The notes: generated by a model from the sequence alone, not told the origin. Counted from the first letter of the stretch, positions 15,554 to 23,999 are shown. The stretch is 64,000 nucleotides of DNA from an uncultured Caldimonas sp. (GCF_946480305.1 NZ_CAMLJQ010000014.1:1-64000), one strand, 5' to 3'. A program made the numbers and translations.

Positions 15554-16339
15554 ATGCCCGAAGACCTTCAGCTCAACCTCGGCTCGTTGCGCAGCGCCAT
15601 GACGCTGACGCTGCATACCCACCATGCTTCGCGAATCTGGCACGGCCGCGCACCGAGCGACGACCGCCCCGCGATCATCGGCCTGAACGGTTTCGTCTCG
15701 CTGATGAACAAGATGAAGCGCGGTGCCGAGCAGGACGACCCCTACTCCGACTGGTGGATGCTGCGCATCGAGGACAAGCTCACGGCCACCAAGGCCACGC
15801 TGCAGGGCCTGCGTGAGCAGGCCGACCAGGCCCTGACGAGCGTCCCCACCGCCTTGAGCCTCGGCGAGAACCTGAACGTGCAGCCCGTCAAGCTGCCGCT
15901 GTTCATCGGCGCGCAGCTCGGTTTCATGGCGGTGTACCTCCTGGCCGACTACGACGATCTGGCCCGTCGCCTGATCCTGGCGCACCACACCGCATTGATC
16001 GACCGCAGCACGCTGGAGCGCTGGTTGCATGAAGGCGCACATGCGCTGCGCAGCCTGTTTGCGCTGGCGCAGCATTACCGCTACTCGGGCACGCAGCGAT
16101 CGGACTACGCCGAGAACAACGCCGCCGCCCAGGCCGCGATCGAGAAGTTCGGCGCGCTGCCGCAGGAGGTGATCGACGGCACGCGACGCTCGCGGTTCGC
16201 ACCCCCGCTGCGTCGCCGAACGCCAGCGTCCCTGCAAGACCCGCCAGTGCACCCTGGGCGGGAAGACGATCCGCCTGCCTTGGAGGCGAACCCAATCTCG
16301 GCAGCGGACGAGGCATCCGACGAAGCGCCGCAAGCATGA
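15554..16339 (+). CDS. ICE protein, PFL_4669 family (TIGR03761)
   Basis: This 261-aa protein matches the PFL_4669 family found in PFGI-1-type elements. It is soluble, with a conserved N-terminal beta-rich start (LNLGSLRSAMTLTLHTHHASRIWHGR) and a helical middle with hydrophobic LPLFIGAQLGFMAVYLLADYD. The C-terminal 60 residues are disordered, rich in Arg, Pro and Glu. I start at the ATG at 15554, after GGAC; the longer frame to 15488 runs into the regulatory region. It heads the operon with DUF3158 and ssb, so it probably acts in element DNA replication or processing. Molecular function is unknown. Confidence 0.8.
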   Translation: MPEDLQLNLGSLRSAMTLTLHTHHASRIWHGRAPSDDRPAIIGLNGFVSLMNKMKRGAEQDDPYSDWWMLRIEDKLTATKATLQGLREQADQALTSVPTALSLGENLNVQPVKLPLFIGAQLGFMAVYLLADYDDLARRLILAHHTALIDRSTLERWLHEGAHALRSLFALAQHYRYSGTQRSDYAENNAAAQAAIEKFGALPQEVIDGTRRSRFAPPLRRRTPASLQDPPVHPGREDDPPALEANPISAADEASDEAPQA

Positions 16340-16857
16340 CCCACCCCCGGCACTTTGCGCCGCTGGAACAGACAGACTTCCAGCGCCTGGAACACGCAGG
16401 CTACCTAAAAGGCCTTTTGAAGCCTTTTAAAGGTAAGGGGAGTCTGGAAGCCTGGGCCAGCCAGTGCATCGGCCTGCGAGACGAGTTGATCGCGCTGGCG
16501 CAGCGTCGCGTGCTGAGCCAGGCGCAGGCGCATCCCTTCCACCTGCTTGGCGTGCAACTGGCCCAGCAGACCACTGGCGCAGGCACGACCTTTCTGCGCT
16601 GGCGCAACCTGGACCGGTCCGGCATGGGCACCGCGCTGTGGGCTCGCCTGCTCGCCGACCCCGCAACACCACGGGCCCTGGTCGACGACCTGTACGCGAT
16701 GGAACTGCAGCGCATTGTGCTGAACATGCAGGTCAGCCTGCTGCACAGCATTGCCCGACAAGCCAGCGAATGCGCCAGCAAGGTGGCGATCGCCGACGCG
16801 GCCTATGTCGACCGGGTGACCCGCGACCACACCCTCACCTCCAAGGAATCACGATGA
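16336..16857 (+). CDS. DUF3158 protein, InrR-like
   Basis: The 173-aa protein fits DUF3158. It begins HFAPLEQTDFQRLEHAGYLKGLLKPFKGKG and is mostly helical, with no membrane segment. It overlaps the previous gene by 4 nt and ssb by 4 nt (ATGA), so the three are one translational unit. In ICEclc the roughly 20-kDa InrR protein, required for element activation, is encoded directly upstream of ssb; by size and order this could be its homologue. That identification is from memory and gene order. Confidence 0.72.
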   Translation: MTHPRHFAPLEQTDFQRLEHAGYLKGLLKPFKGKGSLEAWASQCIGLRDELIALAQRRVLSQAQAHPFHLLGVQLAQQTTGAGTTFLRWRNLDRSGMGTALWARLLADPATPRALVDDLYAMELQRIVLNMQVSLLHSIARQASECASKVAIADAAYVDRVTRDHTLTSKESR

Positions 16858-17246
16858 GCAACCACTTCCACGGCGAAGGCAACATCGGCTCTGCGCCGAC
16901 CTTTCGCGAGTTCGCCAACGGCAACGAAGAGCCTCGCCGGCTGCTGCGCCTGAACGTCTACTTCGACAACCCGGTGCCGGTGAAGGACGGCTACGAGGAC
17001 CGCGGCGGCTTCTGGGCGCCGGTCGAGGTCTGGCATCGCGACGCAGAACACTGGAGCACGCTGTACCAGAAGGGCATGCGGGTGCTGGTCGAGGGCCGCG
17101 CCGTCCGCGACGAATGGGAAGACGCCGAAGAGAACGAGCGTGTGACGTTCAAGATCGAGGCGCGCCGGATCGGGATCCTGCCGTATCGGGTCGAAGCAGT
17201 GACGCTCGGTGCCAAGCCACAGGGAACCGACGGCACGCCGGGGTGA
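16854..17246 (+). CDS. ssb: single-stranded DNA-binding protein of the ICE
   Basis: The 130-aa protein shows the OB-fold pattern of Ssb, with an N-terminal MSNHFHGEGNIGSAPTFREF, strands LRLNVYFDNPV and FWAPVEVWHR, and LVEGRAVRDEWED. It coats single-stranded DNA during element replication and transfer. The usual acidic C-terminal tip of chromosomal Ssb is absent; the protein ends GTDGTPG, so it may not recruit the same partners. ATGA overlap with DUF3158 indicates coupling. topB follows 234 nt later. Confidence 0.85.
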   Translation: MSNHFHGEGNIGSAPTFREFANGNEEPRRLLRLNVYFDNPVPVKDGYEDRGGFWAPVEVWHRDAEHWSTLYQKGMRVLVEGRAVRDEWEDAEENERVTFKIEARRIGILPYRVEAVTLGAKPQGTDGTPG

Positions 17247-17256
17247 CCTGCCGCAG

Positions 17257-17290
17257 TTTTCCACGCCCGCGGTGGATAACTCTGTGGGTA
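17257..17290. promoter_or_regulatory. DnaA-box-like pair between ssb and topB
   Basis: TTTTCCAC (17257-17264) and GTGGATAA (17272-17279) form an imperfect inverted repeat with a 7-bp GC centre. The second, read on the minus strand, is TTATCCAC, matching 8 of 9 bases of a DnaA box. A second function, such as an Ssb or initiator site, is possible. No start codon or promoter can be assigned confidently in this 234-bp gap. Confidence 0.3.
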
Positions 17291-17480
17291 CGGTGTGTCC
17301 CCTGCCCGGCAGGCCGCATCACACCGAGGCCGCTGTCACATTGCTGCAATCCGCAGCAGCCTCGGTTCCCGGTTCGCGAGCCTATTCGGTCGAGCACTGG
17401 ATCGACTTGACTGCCATGCCTCCCAGCACGTGGCGCGATGCTGTCGCACCGCTTCCTCAAGCTGCTCGGCTCGAACGACC

Positions 17481-19496
17481 ATGCGCCTGTACCTCTGCGA
17501 AAAGCCATCCCAAGGCAAAGACATCGCCCGCGTGCTTGGCGCGACGCAGCGAGGCAGCGGCTGCTACCACGGCAGTGGCGCGACGGTGACCTGGTGCATC
17601 GGGCACCTCGTCGAGGCCGCGCCGCCCGACGCCTACGACGAGAAGTACAAGCGCTGGTCCATCGAGCACCTGCCCATCCTGCCGGCGACATGGCGGATGG
17701 ACGTCAAGCCCTCCACGGCGCAGCAGTTCAAGGTCGTGCGCCAGTTGCTGACCCAGGCCAGCGAGCTGGTGATCGCCACCGACGCCGACCGGGAAGGCGA
17801 GATGATCGCCCGGGAGATCGTCGAGTTGTGCCAATACCGGGGATCGATTCGCCGGCTGTGGCTGTCCGCCTTGAACGACACGTCGATTCGCAAGGCGCTG
17901 GGGTCGCTGCGCAACGGCAGTGACACGCTGCCGCTCTACCACTGCGCGCTGGCACGCTCGCGCGCCGACTGGCTCGTGGGCATGAACCTGAGCAGGCCGT
18001 TCACACTGCTCGGTCGCCAGGCCGGCCACGACGGCGTGCTGTCCGTCGGGCGAGTGCAGACGCCGACGCTGCGCCTTGTCGTGGAGCGGGACCGCGAGAT
18101 CGAGCGATTCGTGCCGGTTCCCTACTGGTCGATCGAGGTGACACTCGCGGCCGGCTCGCAGCAGTTCAAGGCGCGATGGCTGCCGCCGGATGGCTGCACC
18201 GATGCCGAGCGCCGGTGCCTGCAGGAGCCGGTCGCACGCCGCGCAGGGCAGGCGCTCGGCACCGCGGGGCAGGCGCACGTCACGGCGCTGGAGACCGAGC
18301 GGCTCAGGGAAGCACCACCCCTGCCCTTCGACCTCGGCACGCTGCAGGAGGTGTGCTCGCGCCAGCTGGGGCTGGACGTGCAGGAGACGCTGGACATTGC
18401 GCAGTCGCTCTACGAAACCCGCAAGGCGACCACCTACCCGCGCACCGACTGCGGCTACCTGCCCGAGAGCATGCACACCGAAGCGCCTGCCGTGCTCGAT
18501 GCGCTGCGGAGCACCGACCCGACGCTTCAGCCGCTGATGGGCCGGCTGGATCGGACGCAACGCTCACGCGCCTGGAACGACAGCAAGGTGACGGCCCACC
18601 ACGGCATCATCCCGACCTGTGAGCCGGTCGCGTTGTTTGCGATGTCGGACCAGGAGGTTCAGGTGTACCGGCTGATCCGGGCCCGCTACCTGGCCCAGTT
18701 TCTGCCGCACCACGAGTTCGACCGGACGGAGGCCACGCTGTCCTGTGCCGGCGAGAGCCTGCACGCCACCGGGCACCGGTTGATCGCTCCGGGCTGGCGG
18801 CTCGCGATGGCCGGCGATGCGGCGCCTTCACCGAGCGACGCGTCAGATGCAGCCACACAGTCGCTGCCGACGCTGGACCAGGGGACTGCTTGCGCGGTCC
18901 GCCACGTTGACCTGAAAGCTCTCAAGACGCAGCCGCCGAGACCGTACACGCAGGGCGACCTCGTCAAGGCCATGAAGGGGGTGGCCCGGCTGGTGACCGA
19001 TCCCCGCCTGAAGCAGAAGTTGAAGGAGACGACCGGCATCGGCACCGAGGCCACGCGGGCAGGCATCATCGGCGGCCTGCTGAGCCGTGGCTACCTGATG
19101 AAGAAGGGGCGCGCCGTGCGGTCGACCGATGCCGCCGCCACGCTGATCGACGCAGTGCCGGCCGTGATTGCCGACCCGGGCACGACGGCCGTCTGGGAAC
19201 AGGCGCTCGACATGATCGAGTGCGGCCAGCTTTCAGCCGAAACTTTCCTGGACAAGCAGGCGGCCTGGGTGCGGCAGATCGTCGAGCAGCACCGGCACGC
19301 CAGCATCGCTGTGCGTGCACCATCCGGCCCGGCCTGCCCACTGTGCAGCAGCGCGATGCGTCAACGCAGGGGCAGAAACGGCCCCTTCTGGTCCTGCAGC
19401 CGCTATCCCGACTGCAAGGGAACCGCGCCGGCCGAATCGGCAACGAAGACAGGCAAGCGCCACTCGAAGCGCAACGCCAAACCTGGCACGACGTGA
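17481..19496 (+). CDS. topB: DNA topoisomerase III
   Basis: This 671-aa type IA topoisomerase starts MRLYLCEKPSQGKDIARVLG. The Toprim motif is TDADREGEMIARE, and the catalytic tyrosine is Tyr319 in TTYPRTDCGYLP. Glu/His motifs continue to VTAHHGIIPT. The C terminus has a zinc ribbon (CPLC, then CSRYPDC). It relaxes and decatenates single-stranded regions, and in this element family it supports replication or conjugative processing. The frame is open upstream to 17295, but the protein family begins at the ATG at 17481. It ends the ssb-topB segment before a long non-coding stretch. Confidence 0.95.
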   Translation: MRLYLCEKPSQGKDIARVLGATQRGSGCYHGSGATVTWCIGHLVEAAPPDAYDEKYKRWSIEHLPILPATWRMDVKPSTAQQFKVVRQLLTQASELVIATDADREGEMIAREIVELCQYRGSIRRLWLSALNDTSIRKALGSLRNGSDTLPLYHCALARSRADWLVGMNLSRPFTLLGRQAGHDGVLSVGRVQTPTLRLVVERDREIERFVPVPYWSIEVTLAAGSQQFKARWLPPDGCTDAERRCLQEPVARRAGQALGTAGQAHVTALETERLREAPPLPFDLGTLQEVCSRQLGLDVQETLDIAQSLYETRKATTYPRTDCGYLPESMHTEAPAVLDALRSTDPTLQPLMGRLDRTQRSRAWNDSKVTAHHGIIPTCEPVALFAMSDQEVQVYRLIRARYLAQFLPHHEFDRTEATLSCAGESLHATGHRLIAPGWRLAMAGDAAPSPSDASDAATQSLPTLDQGTACAVRHVDLKALKTQPPRPYTQGDLVKAMKGVARLVTDPRLKQKLKETTGIGTEATRAGIIGGLLSRGYLMKKGRAVRSTDAAATLIDAVPAVIADPGTTAVWEQALDMIECGQLSAETFLDKQAAWVRQIVEQHRHASIAVRAPSGPACPLCSSAMRQRRGRNGPFWSCSRYPDCKGTAPAESATKTGKRHSKRNAKPGTT

Positions 19497-20206
19497 CCTC
19501 CCCACTTGCCGGCCCAACCGGCGAGCACTGCGCTCCGAAGGAGCGCTCCCCGCACGCTCAACTTCCGCATGGCGTGCACCCTACCCGCCTCGCGCGCGTA
19601 GTCGGAAGACCTTTATCGGCGGCTCGACCACGGCTGACCTTTCACCCCAAGGCCGGCCGCGAACGGTCCCCTTGCGCATCGTGTGAGGCGCAGGGAGACC
19701 GCTTGCGGTCGCCGGTACTGCACGCCGGTGCCCACCGGCGAAACAACGGGCTCCCTTTGTGCGCAGATGTGTGCCTGATGCTGTCGACCCCCGCCACGAC
19801 ACGGGTCGAGTGAGTTGCTGGAGATCGTGCTGGTTCTACCGACGACCGCGCGCTGACGCAGCCCACGGGTGGCATCGTCTTCTCGACCGAAGGCTGCGGC
19901 CTTCGGTTCCTGTTCTCCCTTTCCCGCGAACCCAGCACCACAAACCGGGCCCGAGCCGGCGCTCATTGCCGCTCGCTGCGCCACCAGACACCCCCGAACC
20001 TGTCGCCGTGCATCACCGACCTCATGGTCGGCCTGCCATGCAACGGCGGTCCATCCGGTTGCAGCGCCCCAGGGCGTGACCGCACCAGTCCGCATCGCAT
20101 CACCTCGGCGGACGCTCGCCAGCCGCTGGCGACGATGTCATTTTCATCAACATGCGCAGTTGCGCCCAATGGGCGGATCGCTGCACACCCACCTCAGGAG
20201 GTCTAC
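19497..20206. other. 710-bp non-coding stretch rich in hairpins
   Basis: No frame here has a plausible domain or codon pattern. Stem-loops are dense: GCGCTCC-GAA-GGAGCGC at 19530-19546 just after topB, and ACCGAAGGC-TGCG-GCCTTCGGT at 19886-19907 followed by a pyrimidine-rich run. There are also CGACCC/GGGTCG arms near 19785-19808 and a GACCGC/GCGGTC stem near 19700. It may hold the end of the topB transcript, a new promoter for the following genes and perhaps a structured RNA. No oriT-like relaxase gene is nearby. Confidence 0.4.
19886..19922 (+). terminator. stem-loop, possible weak terminator
   Basis: A perfect 9-bp stem ACCGAAGGC / GCCTTCGGT with a TGCG loop is followed by TCCTGTTCTCCCTTT. 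The tract is pyrimidine-rich rather than pure T, so termination would be weak or partial. It lies about 390 nt after topB. Confidence 0.35.
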
Positions 20207-20461
20207 ATGACGCCTTCGCATGCCGATCAATCGGCACCGCTTCCTCACGACCCGTCGCCCGCCGGAGTCGGCCAGCTTGCCCTTCAGTGGGTCGGCAAAC
20301 ACCTGCCGCTGCAGGTGCTGCGCAGCCAGGCCGGTCACTACATCGGCACGGCCGACCACGAAGGCTATGTCTCTCGCGAGTCAGTCGAGTATTTCGGCAG
20401 CGAGAAGGCCGCGTACGACGCGCTGGTCACGTGCAACTGGACCCAGCGGCTCTACCCGTAG
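20207..20461 (+). CDS. small ICE protein, 84 aa, unknown
   Basis: I do not recognise a named family. The ATG at 20207 has a strong Shine-Dalgarno, AGGAGG, 5 nt before it, which decides the start over longer frames upstream. The C-terminal two thirds are well ordered: VGQLALQWVGKHLPLQVLRS, then GHYIGTADHEGYVSRESVEYFGSEKAAYDALVTCNW, split here into patterns of strand and helix that look like a compact alpha/beta domain. No signal peptide or membrane segment. It is followed 33 nt later by another small gene on the same strand. Confidence 0.62.
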   Translation: MTPSHADQSAPLPHDPSPAGVGQLALQWVGKHLPLQVLRSQAGHYIGTADHEGYVSRESVEYFGSEKAAYDALVTCNWTQRLYP

Positions 20462-20494
20462 CCCCCGTCGCCACATCCTCACTGGAGCACACGC

Positions 20495-20887
20495 ATGAAC
20501 AACGTCGAGCACAACGAAGCCGTCCAGGCGCTGATCCGCGCGGAAGCGCACTTCTCGCAGGCACCGCAGTCGTTCTTCGATGCCTGGAAGGAGGGCGTCC
20601 TGCTGGCCGGTCCCGGACTGTTCGGCAAAGGCACGCGCGACGGCCTGGACCTCGCCGTTTGCAAATGGGACCTACGTCCTCGCATGACCGAGATCCGCCG
20701 CTGCATCGGCCCGATGAGTTCGGGCCAGAGGGTGTTCCTCGCGGCGATGACCAGCTTCTACAACTCGAAGGAAGGCGGCGCACTGTGCAAGCGCGTGGGC
20801 GTCCACGGGCTCGCCGACCTCGGCGTGCTGGACCTGCAGCGCCGCCAAGTGATCGCCGACCTGATCCTCAACTACGACGGGTGGTGA
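20495..20887 (+). CDS. conserved ICE hypothetical protein, 130 aa
   Basis: Unrecognised family, soluble and mainly helical. It has an N-terminal helix NNVEHNEAVQALIRAEAHF, a basic-aromatic middle (VCKWDLRPRMTEIRRCIG) and a C-terminal helix LQRRQVIADLILNYDGW. Patterns such as SGQRVFLAAMTSFYNSKEG look conserved. It starts with ATG 33 nt after the 84-aa gene and ends 285 nt before the next gene, in a stretch with strong RNA structure. No catalytic motif is visible, so no function is assigned. Confidence 0.62.
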   Translation: MNNVEHNEAVQALIRAEAHFSQAPQSFFDAWKEGVLLAGPGLFGKGTRDGLDLAVCKWDLRPRMTEIRRCIGPMSSGQRVFLAAMTSFYNSKEGGALCKRVGVHGLADLGVLDLQRRQVIADLILNYDGW

Positions 20888-20928
20888 GCCGCCCGCCGGG
20901 CCAGATCCACTGGCTGCCTCTCTCCTGA

Positions 20929-20998
20929 CAGTTCTGCGAGGGCGTTGTGCCTCCCTGATGCGCAAGACGCCCTCACACGTCGCAAGGCGGCAGAACTG
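20929..20998 (+). repeat. nested inverted repeat (structured RNA candidate)
   Basis: The 17-nt left arm CAGTTCTGCGAGGGCGT (20929-20945) pairs in two blocks: ACGCCCTC (20967-20974) with its inner 8 nt and GCAGAACTG (20990-20998) with its outer 9 nt. A 15-nt bulge lies between the blocks and the loop is 21 nt. Both helices are perfect. This is far more than expected by chance in 70 nt and lies between two genes, so a folded RNA or protein-binding site is likely. Confidence 0.5.
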
Positions 20999-21136
20999 AC
21001 GGTTGCAGACGTTTCTTCGTGATTGCCAGACCGGCAACGGACGCGGCACACTGCGCGTCCAAACCACGAAGTGCGCCGTCCGGCCGTCACAGATGCTGCC
21101 TTGCTCCACCCACCGGGGTCCGACTCCCCGGCTGGG

Positions 21137-21172
21137 ATCGGGCTCCGACTTTCCATCCGATGGAGCCTTTTG
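21137..21172 (+). promoter_or_regulatory. leader hairpin masking the Shine-Dalgarno
   Basis: GGCTCC (21141-21146) can pair with GGAGCC (21162-21167), which contains the Shine-Dalgarno GGAG of the gene starting at 21173 and is followed by TTTT. An alternative pairing, ATCGG (21137-21141) with CCGAT (21157-21161), would compete with it. The layout could allow translation or attenuation control; no ligand is known. Confidence 0.4.
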
Positions 21173-21895
21173 ATGATCCCTAAACTCAATCCCTTCGTGC
21201 GCGGCTATCAAGGCCTGCACGCGCGCCGTCTGCTCGTCGTGACCTTCGACGTGGACTGTCCCCCGGCCTACCTGCCCCTGCATCCCAGCCAGGAACACTT
21301 GCGTGACGACCAGGTGATGCGACTGCCGTGCAACTTCGGCAACGAATTCGCCTGGATCACCGAAGCGAAGCCGGTGCCCCCCGAGGTGGTGCAGCAATGT
21401 CCGCACACCGGCCACGTGCGCACCGTCATCTACGGCGTGGTCGCCCAGCAGTCGGGTGGCCCTGTGCTGGTGGGCGACACCTATTCCGAAGAAGCCGCGC
21501 AGAAGGTCATACAGCGACTGAGCTTCGAGACCGGCCACTTCAACCGGTGCTGGGAGATCAGTTCAGCGCACCTGCCGCAGGACGCGCTGGAGCACCTTCA
21601 GGCGTTGGCTGCAACGAACGATTCGAGCGGACTGCTGTTCGAGGTCTTTCGGTTGCCCGACAGCCTGGCGCTGGGCGTCAAGCTGATCGGCACGCCGTGG
21701 ACGGATGAGCACCTGCCTGGATACGACGGCACCTTCGTCCAGGAGTTGCGGCAGGAGCAGCTTGACGCCGGTGCCCCTGCATCTCTGGTCGACATCCTGC
21801 ACCTGGCAGCGCAGGCCGATACCCGGTTCCTGATCTTCGATCCGGACGCGCGAGCCCTGGAAGGCTTGCCGCTGTACCGCGGCGCATCGCGCTGA
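21173..21895 (+). CDS. conserved ICE hypothetical protein, 240 aa
   Basis: I do not recognise a named family. The protein is soluble with mixed alpha/beta pattern: RRLLVVTFDVDCPPAYLPL near the N terminus, VRTVIYGVVAQQSGGPVLVGDTYSEEAAQKVIQRL in the middle, then a C-terminal ADTRFLIFDPDARALEGLPLY. The C-terminal half resembles single-domain ICE proteins that pair a binding fold with a helical tail. I chose ATG at 21173 with GGAG upstream; the frame stays open to 21023 but that part is leader. A terminator follows 40 nt after the stop, so it ends a transcription unit. Confidence 0.6.
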   Translation: MIPKLNPFVRGYQGLHARRLLVVTFDVDCPPAYLPLHPSQEHLRDDQVMRLPCNFGNEFAWITEAKPVPPEVVQQCPHTGHVRTVIYGVVAQQSGGPVLVGDTYSEEAAQKVIQRLSFETGHFNRCWEISSAHLPQDALEHLQALAATNDSSGLLFEVFRLPDSLALGVKLIGTPWTDEHLPGYDGTFVQELRQEQLDAGAPASLVDILHLAAQADTRFLIFDPDARALEGLPLYRGASR

Positions 21896-21934
21896 TGCTC
21901 TGACGACAAGCCGGACACGCCCGGCCTCTCCCCC

Positions 21935-21960
21935 AGCCCCTCGACGAGGGGCTTTTTCTT
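21935..21960 (+). terminator. rho-independent terminator
   Basis: AGCCCCT (21935-21941) and AGGGGCT (21947-21953) form a 7-bp stem with a CGACG loop, followed by TTTTTCTT. It closes the unit that ends at 21895. Confidence 0.85.
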
Positions 21961-22294
21961 GGTGGCTTGGCATGAATGCGGCGGGCCAGTGCTGCCTGTT
22001 TGCGGTAGTTGACTTCGCTTCGCCGATCCATTCTTGGGCCATGACTTGTCGACTTCGCGCCGACATCATGCCCAAGTAGCCATCGGTCCCAAGGCTACGG
22101 CGCAGTTGCACTGCGCAGACCATCCAGTTCGCTTCCGGCATCCCCGGCGAACGTCCATCGACCCCTCCCTTCGATGGTGATGCCACAGCAGTCCCGTCGT
22201 GGATCGTCTGGTCCACCTTTGCAGCCCCTGCGGAGCCGTCCTCCGCAAGGGAGGCGCGCTCCGCACATTCTTGTCTTGTGTCTGGAGATTCACC
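21961..22294. other. non-coding region with leader hairpins before DUF3577 gene
   Basis: No supported gene. The stretch follows a terminator, so a new promoter is expected; I cannot place one with confidence. Near the end it has stems CCATCGA/TCGATGG (about 22155-22177) and TGCGGA/TCCGCA (about 22227-22246), followed by a pyrimidine-rich run and the Shine-Dalgarno GGAG. The layout matches leaders before other genes in this region. Confidence 0.4.
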
Positions 22295-22897
22295 ATGACT
22301 GCATCTTCCTCGCCCTCTACCCCTGCCACGCAGACCTACTTCGATCTGCACACCACGGGCTTCGGCTACCTCAACCGCATTCGAGAGGTAAAGCCCGATC
22401 GAGGTGACGCATTCCTCGGCTGCGATATCGCCGCGCTCAATGGGCCAGCGAACAAGCCGGAGTACCGCCGCTTCGATGTCCGTGTCTCGGGTACGGATGC
22501 CCAGCACCTGGTCCGCCGGTGCTGGCAGGCAGTTGACGCCGAGCGCAAGGTCCTGATCGGTTTTCGTCTGGGGGACCTGTGGACCGACGTCTTCACCTAC
22601 AAGAGGGGGAAGCATGCCGGAGAAACAGGCGTCAGCCTGAAGGCCAGACTGTTGTTCATCAGCTGGATCAAGATCGACGGCGAGTTGGTCTACAAGGCCG
22701 AGCCGAAGAACGCCGACGACACCGAGGACCACAACGTGTCGAAAGCGTCTCCCGATCCGAAGCCAGCCGAGAACCTCGACCCCGCACCCCGCGCCGACGC
22801 GTCGCCTTCCCCTGCGCCTGCAAAGCGCACCGGTTCAACGACCGCCGCCTCCAAGGCCGATTCCGAGACCACCTCGGCCATGGCCGAACCGTTCTGA
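22295..22897 (+). CDS. STY4534-family ICE replication protein (DUF3577)
   Basis: This 200-aa protein matches DUF3577, annotated in related islands as STY4534-family replication protein. The N-terminal 120 residues are the domain: YFDLHTTGFGYLNRIREV, FLGCDIAALNG, RRFDVRVSGTDAQHLVRR and VLIGFRLGDLWTDVFTY. The C-terminal 65 residues are disordered, rich in Ser, Ala, Pro and Lys. The pattern recalls an OB-fold-like single-stranded DNA-binding domain, though that is my inference. ATG at 22295 follows TCTGGAG; a longer frame to 22199 lies in the leader. Confidence 0.75.
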   Translation: MTASSSPSTPATQTYFDLHTTGFGYLNRIREVKPDRGDAFLGCDIAALNGPANKPEYRRFDVRVSGTDAQHLVRRCWQAVDAERKVLIGFRLGDLWTDVFTYKRGKHAGETGVSLKARLLFISWIKIDGELVYKAEPKNADDTEDHNVSKASPDPKPAENLDPAPRADASPSPAPAKRTGSTTAASKADSETTSAMAEPF

Positions 22898-22967
22898 TCC
22901 CCTGGCCTCGCGCGTGCTTGAGCACGCCGGGGCCTTCTCTCGTTCATCCCCGACCGAGGACGCTTCC

Positions 22968-23585
22968 ATGATCACCATCCCCGGCCAACTGGCCATCAAG
23001 ACCATCCACGGCCGCAACGGCGACTTCAATGTCGGCCGCCTGGCCACCAGCATCGGCGAGTTCGTCATCAAAAACGCCGAACTCGACCAGTACGCCGAAG
23101 GCAAGTACGACGGTGATTTCATCATCACCGAGATCCGGCCCTCGACCTACACCGCCAGCGGCCGCATGGTCATCGAGATCCGCGCCCATCTGGGCGGGAT
23201 GACGCTGTCCAGCATCGACCGGCTCAGCCGGGACGAAGCCAGCCGGCTCAGCCCCCAGGAGGTGGATCCGATCGACGAGGAGGTTGCGGCACCTGCTCCA
23301 GCAGCCGCACCGCCCACATCCAAGCCCCCGGCGAAACGGAAGGCCCGTGCCGCTGGCGACCCGCTGGAGGACACAACGCCCTTCGGCGTTGCCGACCCGC
23401 AGGCGAAGGCCGACACCGAAGCGCAAGACGCTGCGCTGTTCGGCACGCTGTGGCCGCTGGGCGACGTCGTGAAGCTCGACGCCACCGTCGATCGCCGAAC
23501 GCTGCGCGAGCAGCGCGATCGGCTCGGTGTGCTGGGCTACGAGTTCGAGCCCTTGTCTCAGCAATGGCACCGGACCCCGAGCTGA
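22968..23585 (+). CDS. DUF3275 ICE protein
   Basis: The 205-aa protein fits DUF3275. Its N-terminal 100 residues (MITIPGQLAIKTIHGRNGDF, VGRLATSIGEFVIKNAELDQY, YDGDFIITEIRPSTY) form a beta-rich domain. A disordered Pro/Ala/Lys-rich linker at about 110-145 leads to a C-terminal part (FGTLWPLGDVVKLDATVDRRTLREQRDRL). The function is unknown; it follows the DUF3577 gene by 70 nt in every similar element I recall, so both probably serve replication or DNA processing. Start chosen at ATG 22968 after GAGGACGC. Confidence 0.75.
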   Translation: MITIPGQLAIKTIHGRNGDFNVGRLATSIGEFVIKNAELDQYAEGKYDGDFIITEIRPSTYTASGRMVIEIRAHLGGMTLSSIDRLSRDEASRLSPQEVDPIDEEVAAPAPAAAPPTSKPPAKRKARAAGDPLEDTTPFGVADPQAKADTEAQDAALFGTLWPLGDVVKLDATVDRRTLREQRDRLGVLGYEFEPLSQQWHRTPS

Positions 23586-23670
23586 ACCGCTTCCACTGTT
23601 TCCATCCCAACTGCCGACGCGCTTCCTGCAAGTCAGGGCCGTCGGCTCAAACTTCTCAAGGAGAACTTCC

Positions 23671-23913
23671 ATGGACTCTTTGCTCGGTGGTTTGCCCGAC
23701 CAGGTCCTGCGTTTCATCGAGGACCTGCTGTCCAACGACCAAGATTCCGACGACGAAGACCTGCTCGCGTTGTTCCAGATCGTCGGCCTGTCCGATTCCC
23801 AGGCCCGTCGCGCGCTGTCGTACCGGCCTCAGTACCGCGGCAAACCGTACCTGAACGGCTCATCCCCCATCCGGGGGCAGGGCTCTCAGCCTTCTCCGGT
23901 GCAGCTGCACTGA
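23671..23913 (+). CDS. small acidic ICE protein, 80 aa
   Basis: This small protein is known to me only as a conserved ICE hypothetical. It begins MDSLLGGLPDQVLRFIEDLL, carries an acidic cluster (SNDQDSDDEDLLALFQIVGL), and then a basic, Pro/Gly-rich tail. The acidic helix suggests a protein-binding role or DNA mimicry, but no family motif proves either. AAGGAGAA precedes the ATG at 23671. The start at 23527 lies inside the previous gene and is rejected. Confidence 0.6.
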   Translation: MDSLLGGLPDQVLRFIEDLLSNDQDSDDEDLLALFQIVGLSDSQARRALSYRPQYRGKPYLNGSSPIRGQGSQPSPVQLH

Positions 23914-23999
23914 TCGGCAGCCCGTTTTTCGTCATCTTTGCCAAAGGGGCATCACCGCCCGGTTGGGTGGTGTGCCTCTTCACTTCCAAGGACCACACC

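Noticed and set aside
17295..17480. N-terminal extension of topoisomerase III
   Set aside because: The frame is open but the extension is Arg/Ser/Cys-rich and topoisomerase III starts at the conserved MRLYLCEKP.
20024..20206. extended start for the 84-aa gene
   Set aside because: The AGGAGG at 20196-20201 directly precedes the ATG at 20207, and the upstream translation looks non-coding.
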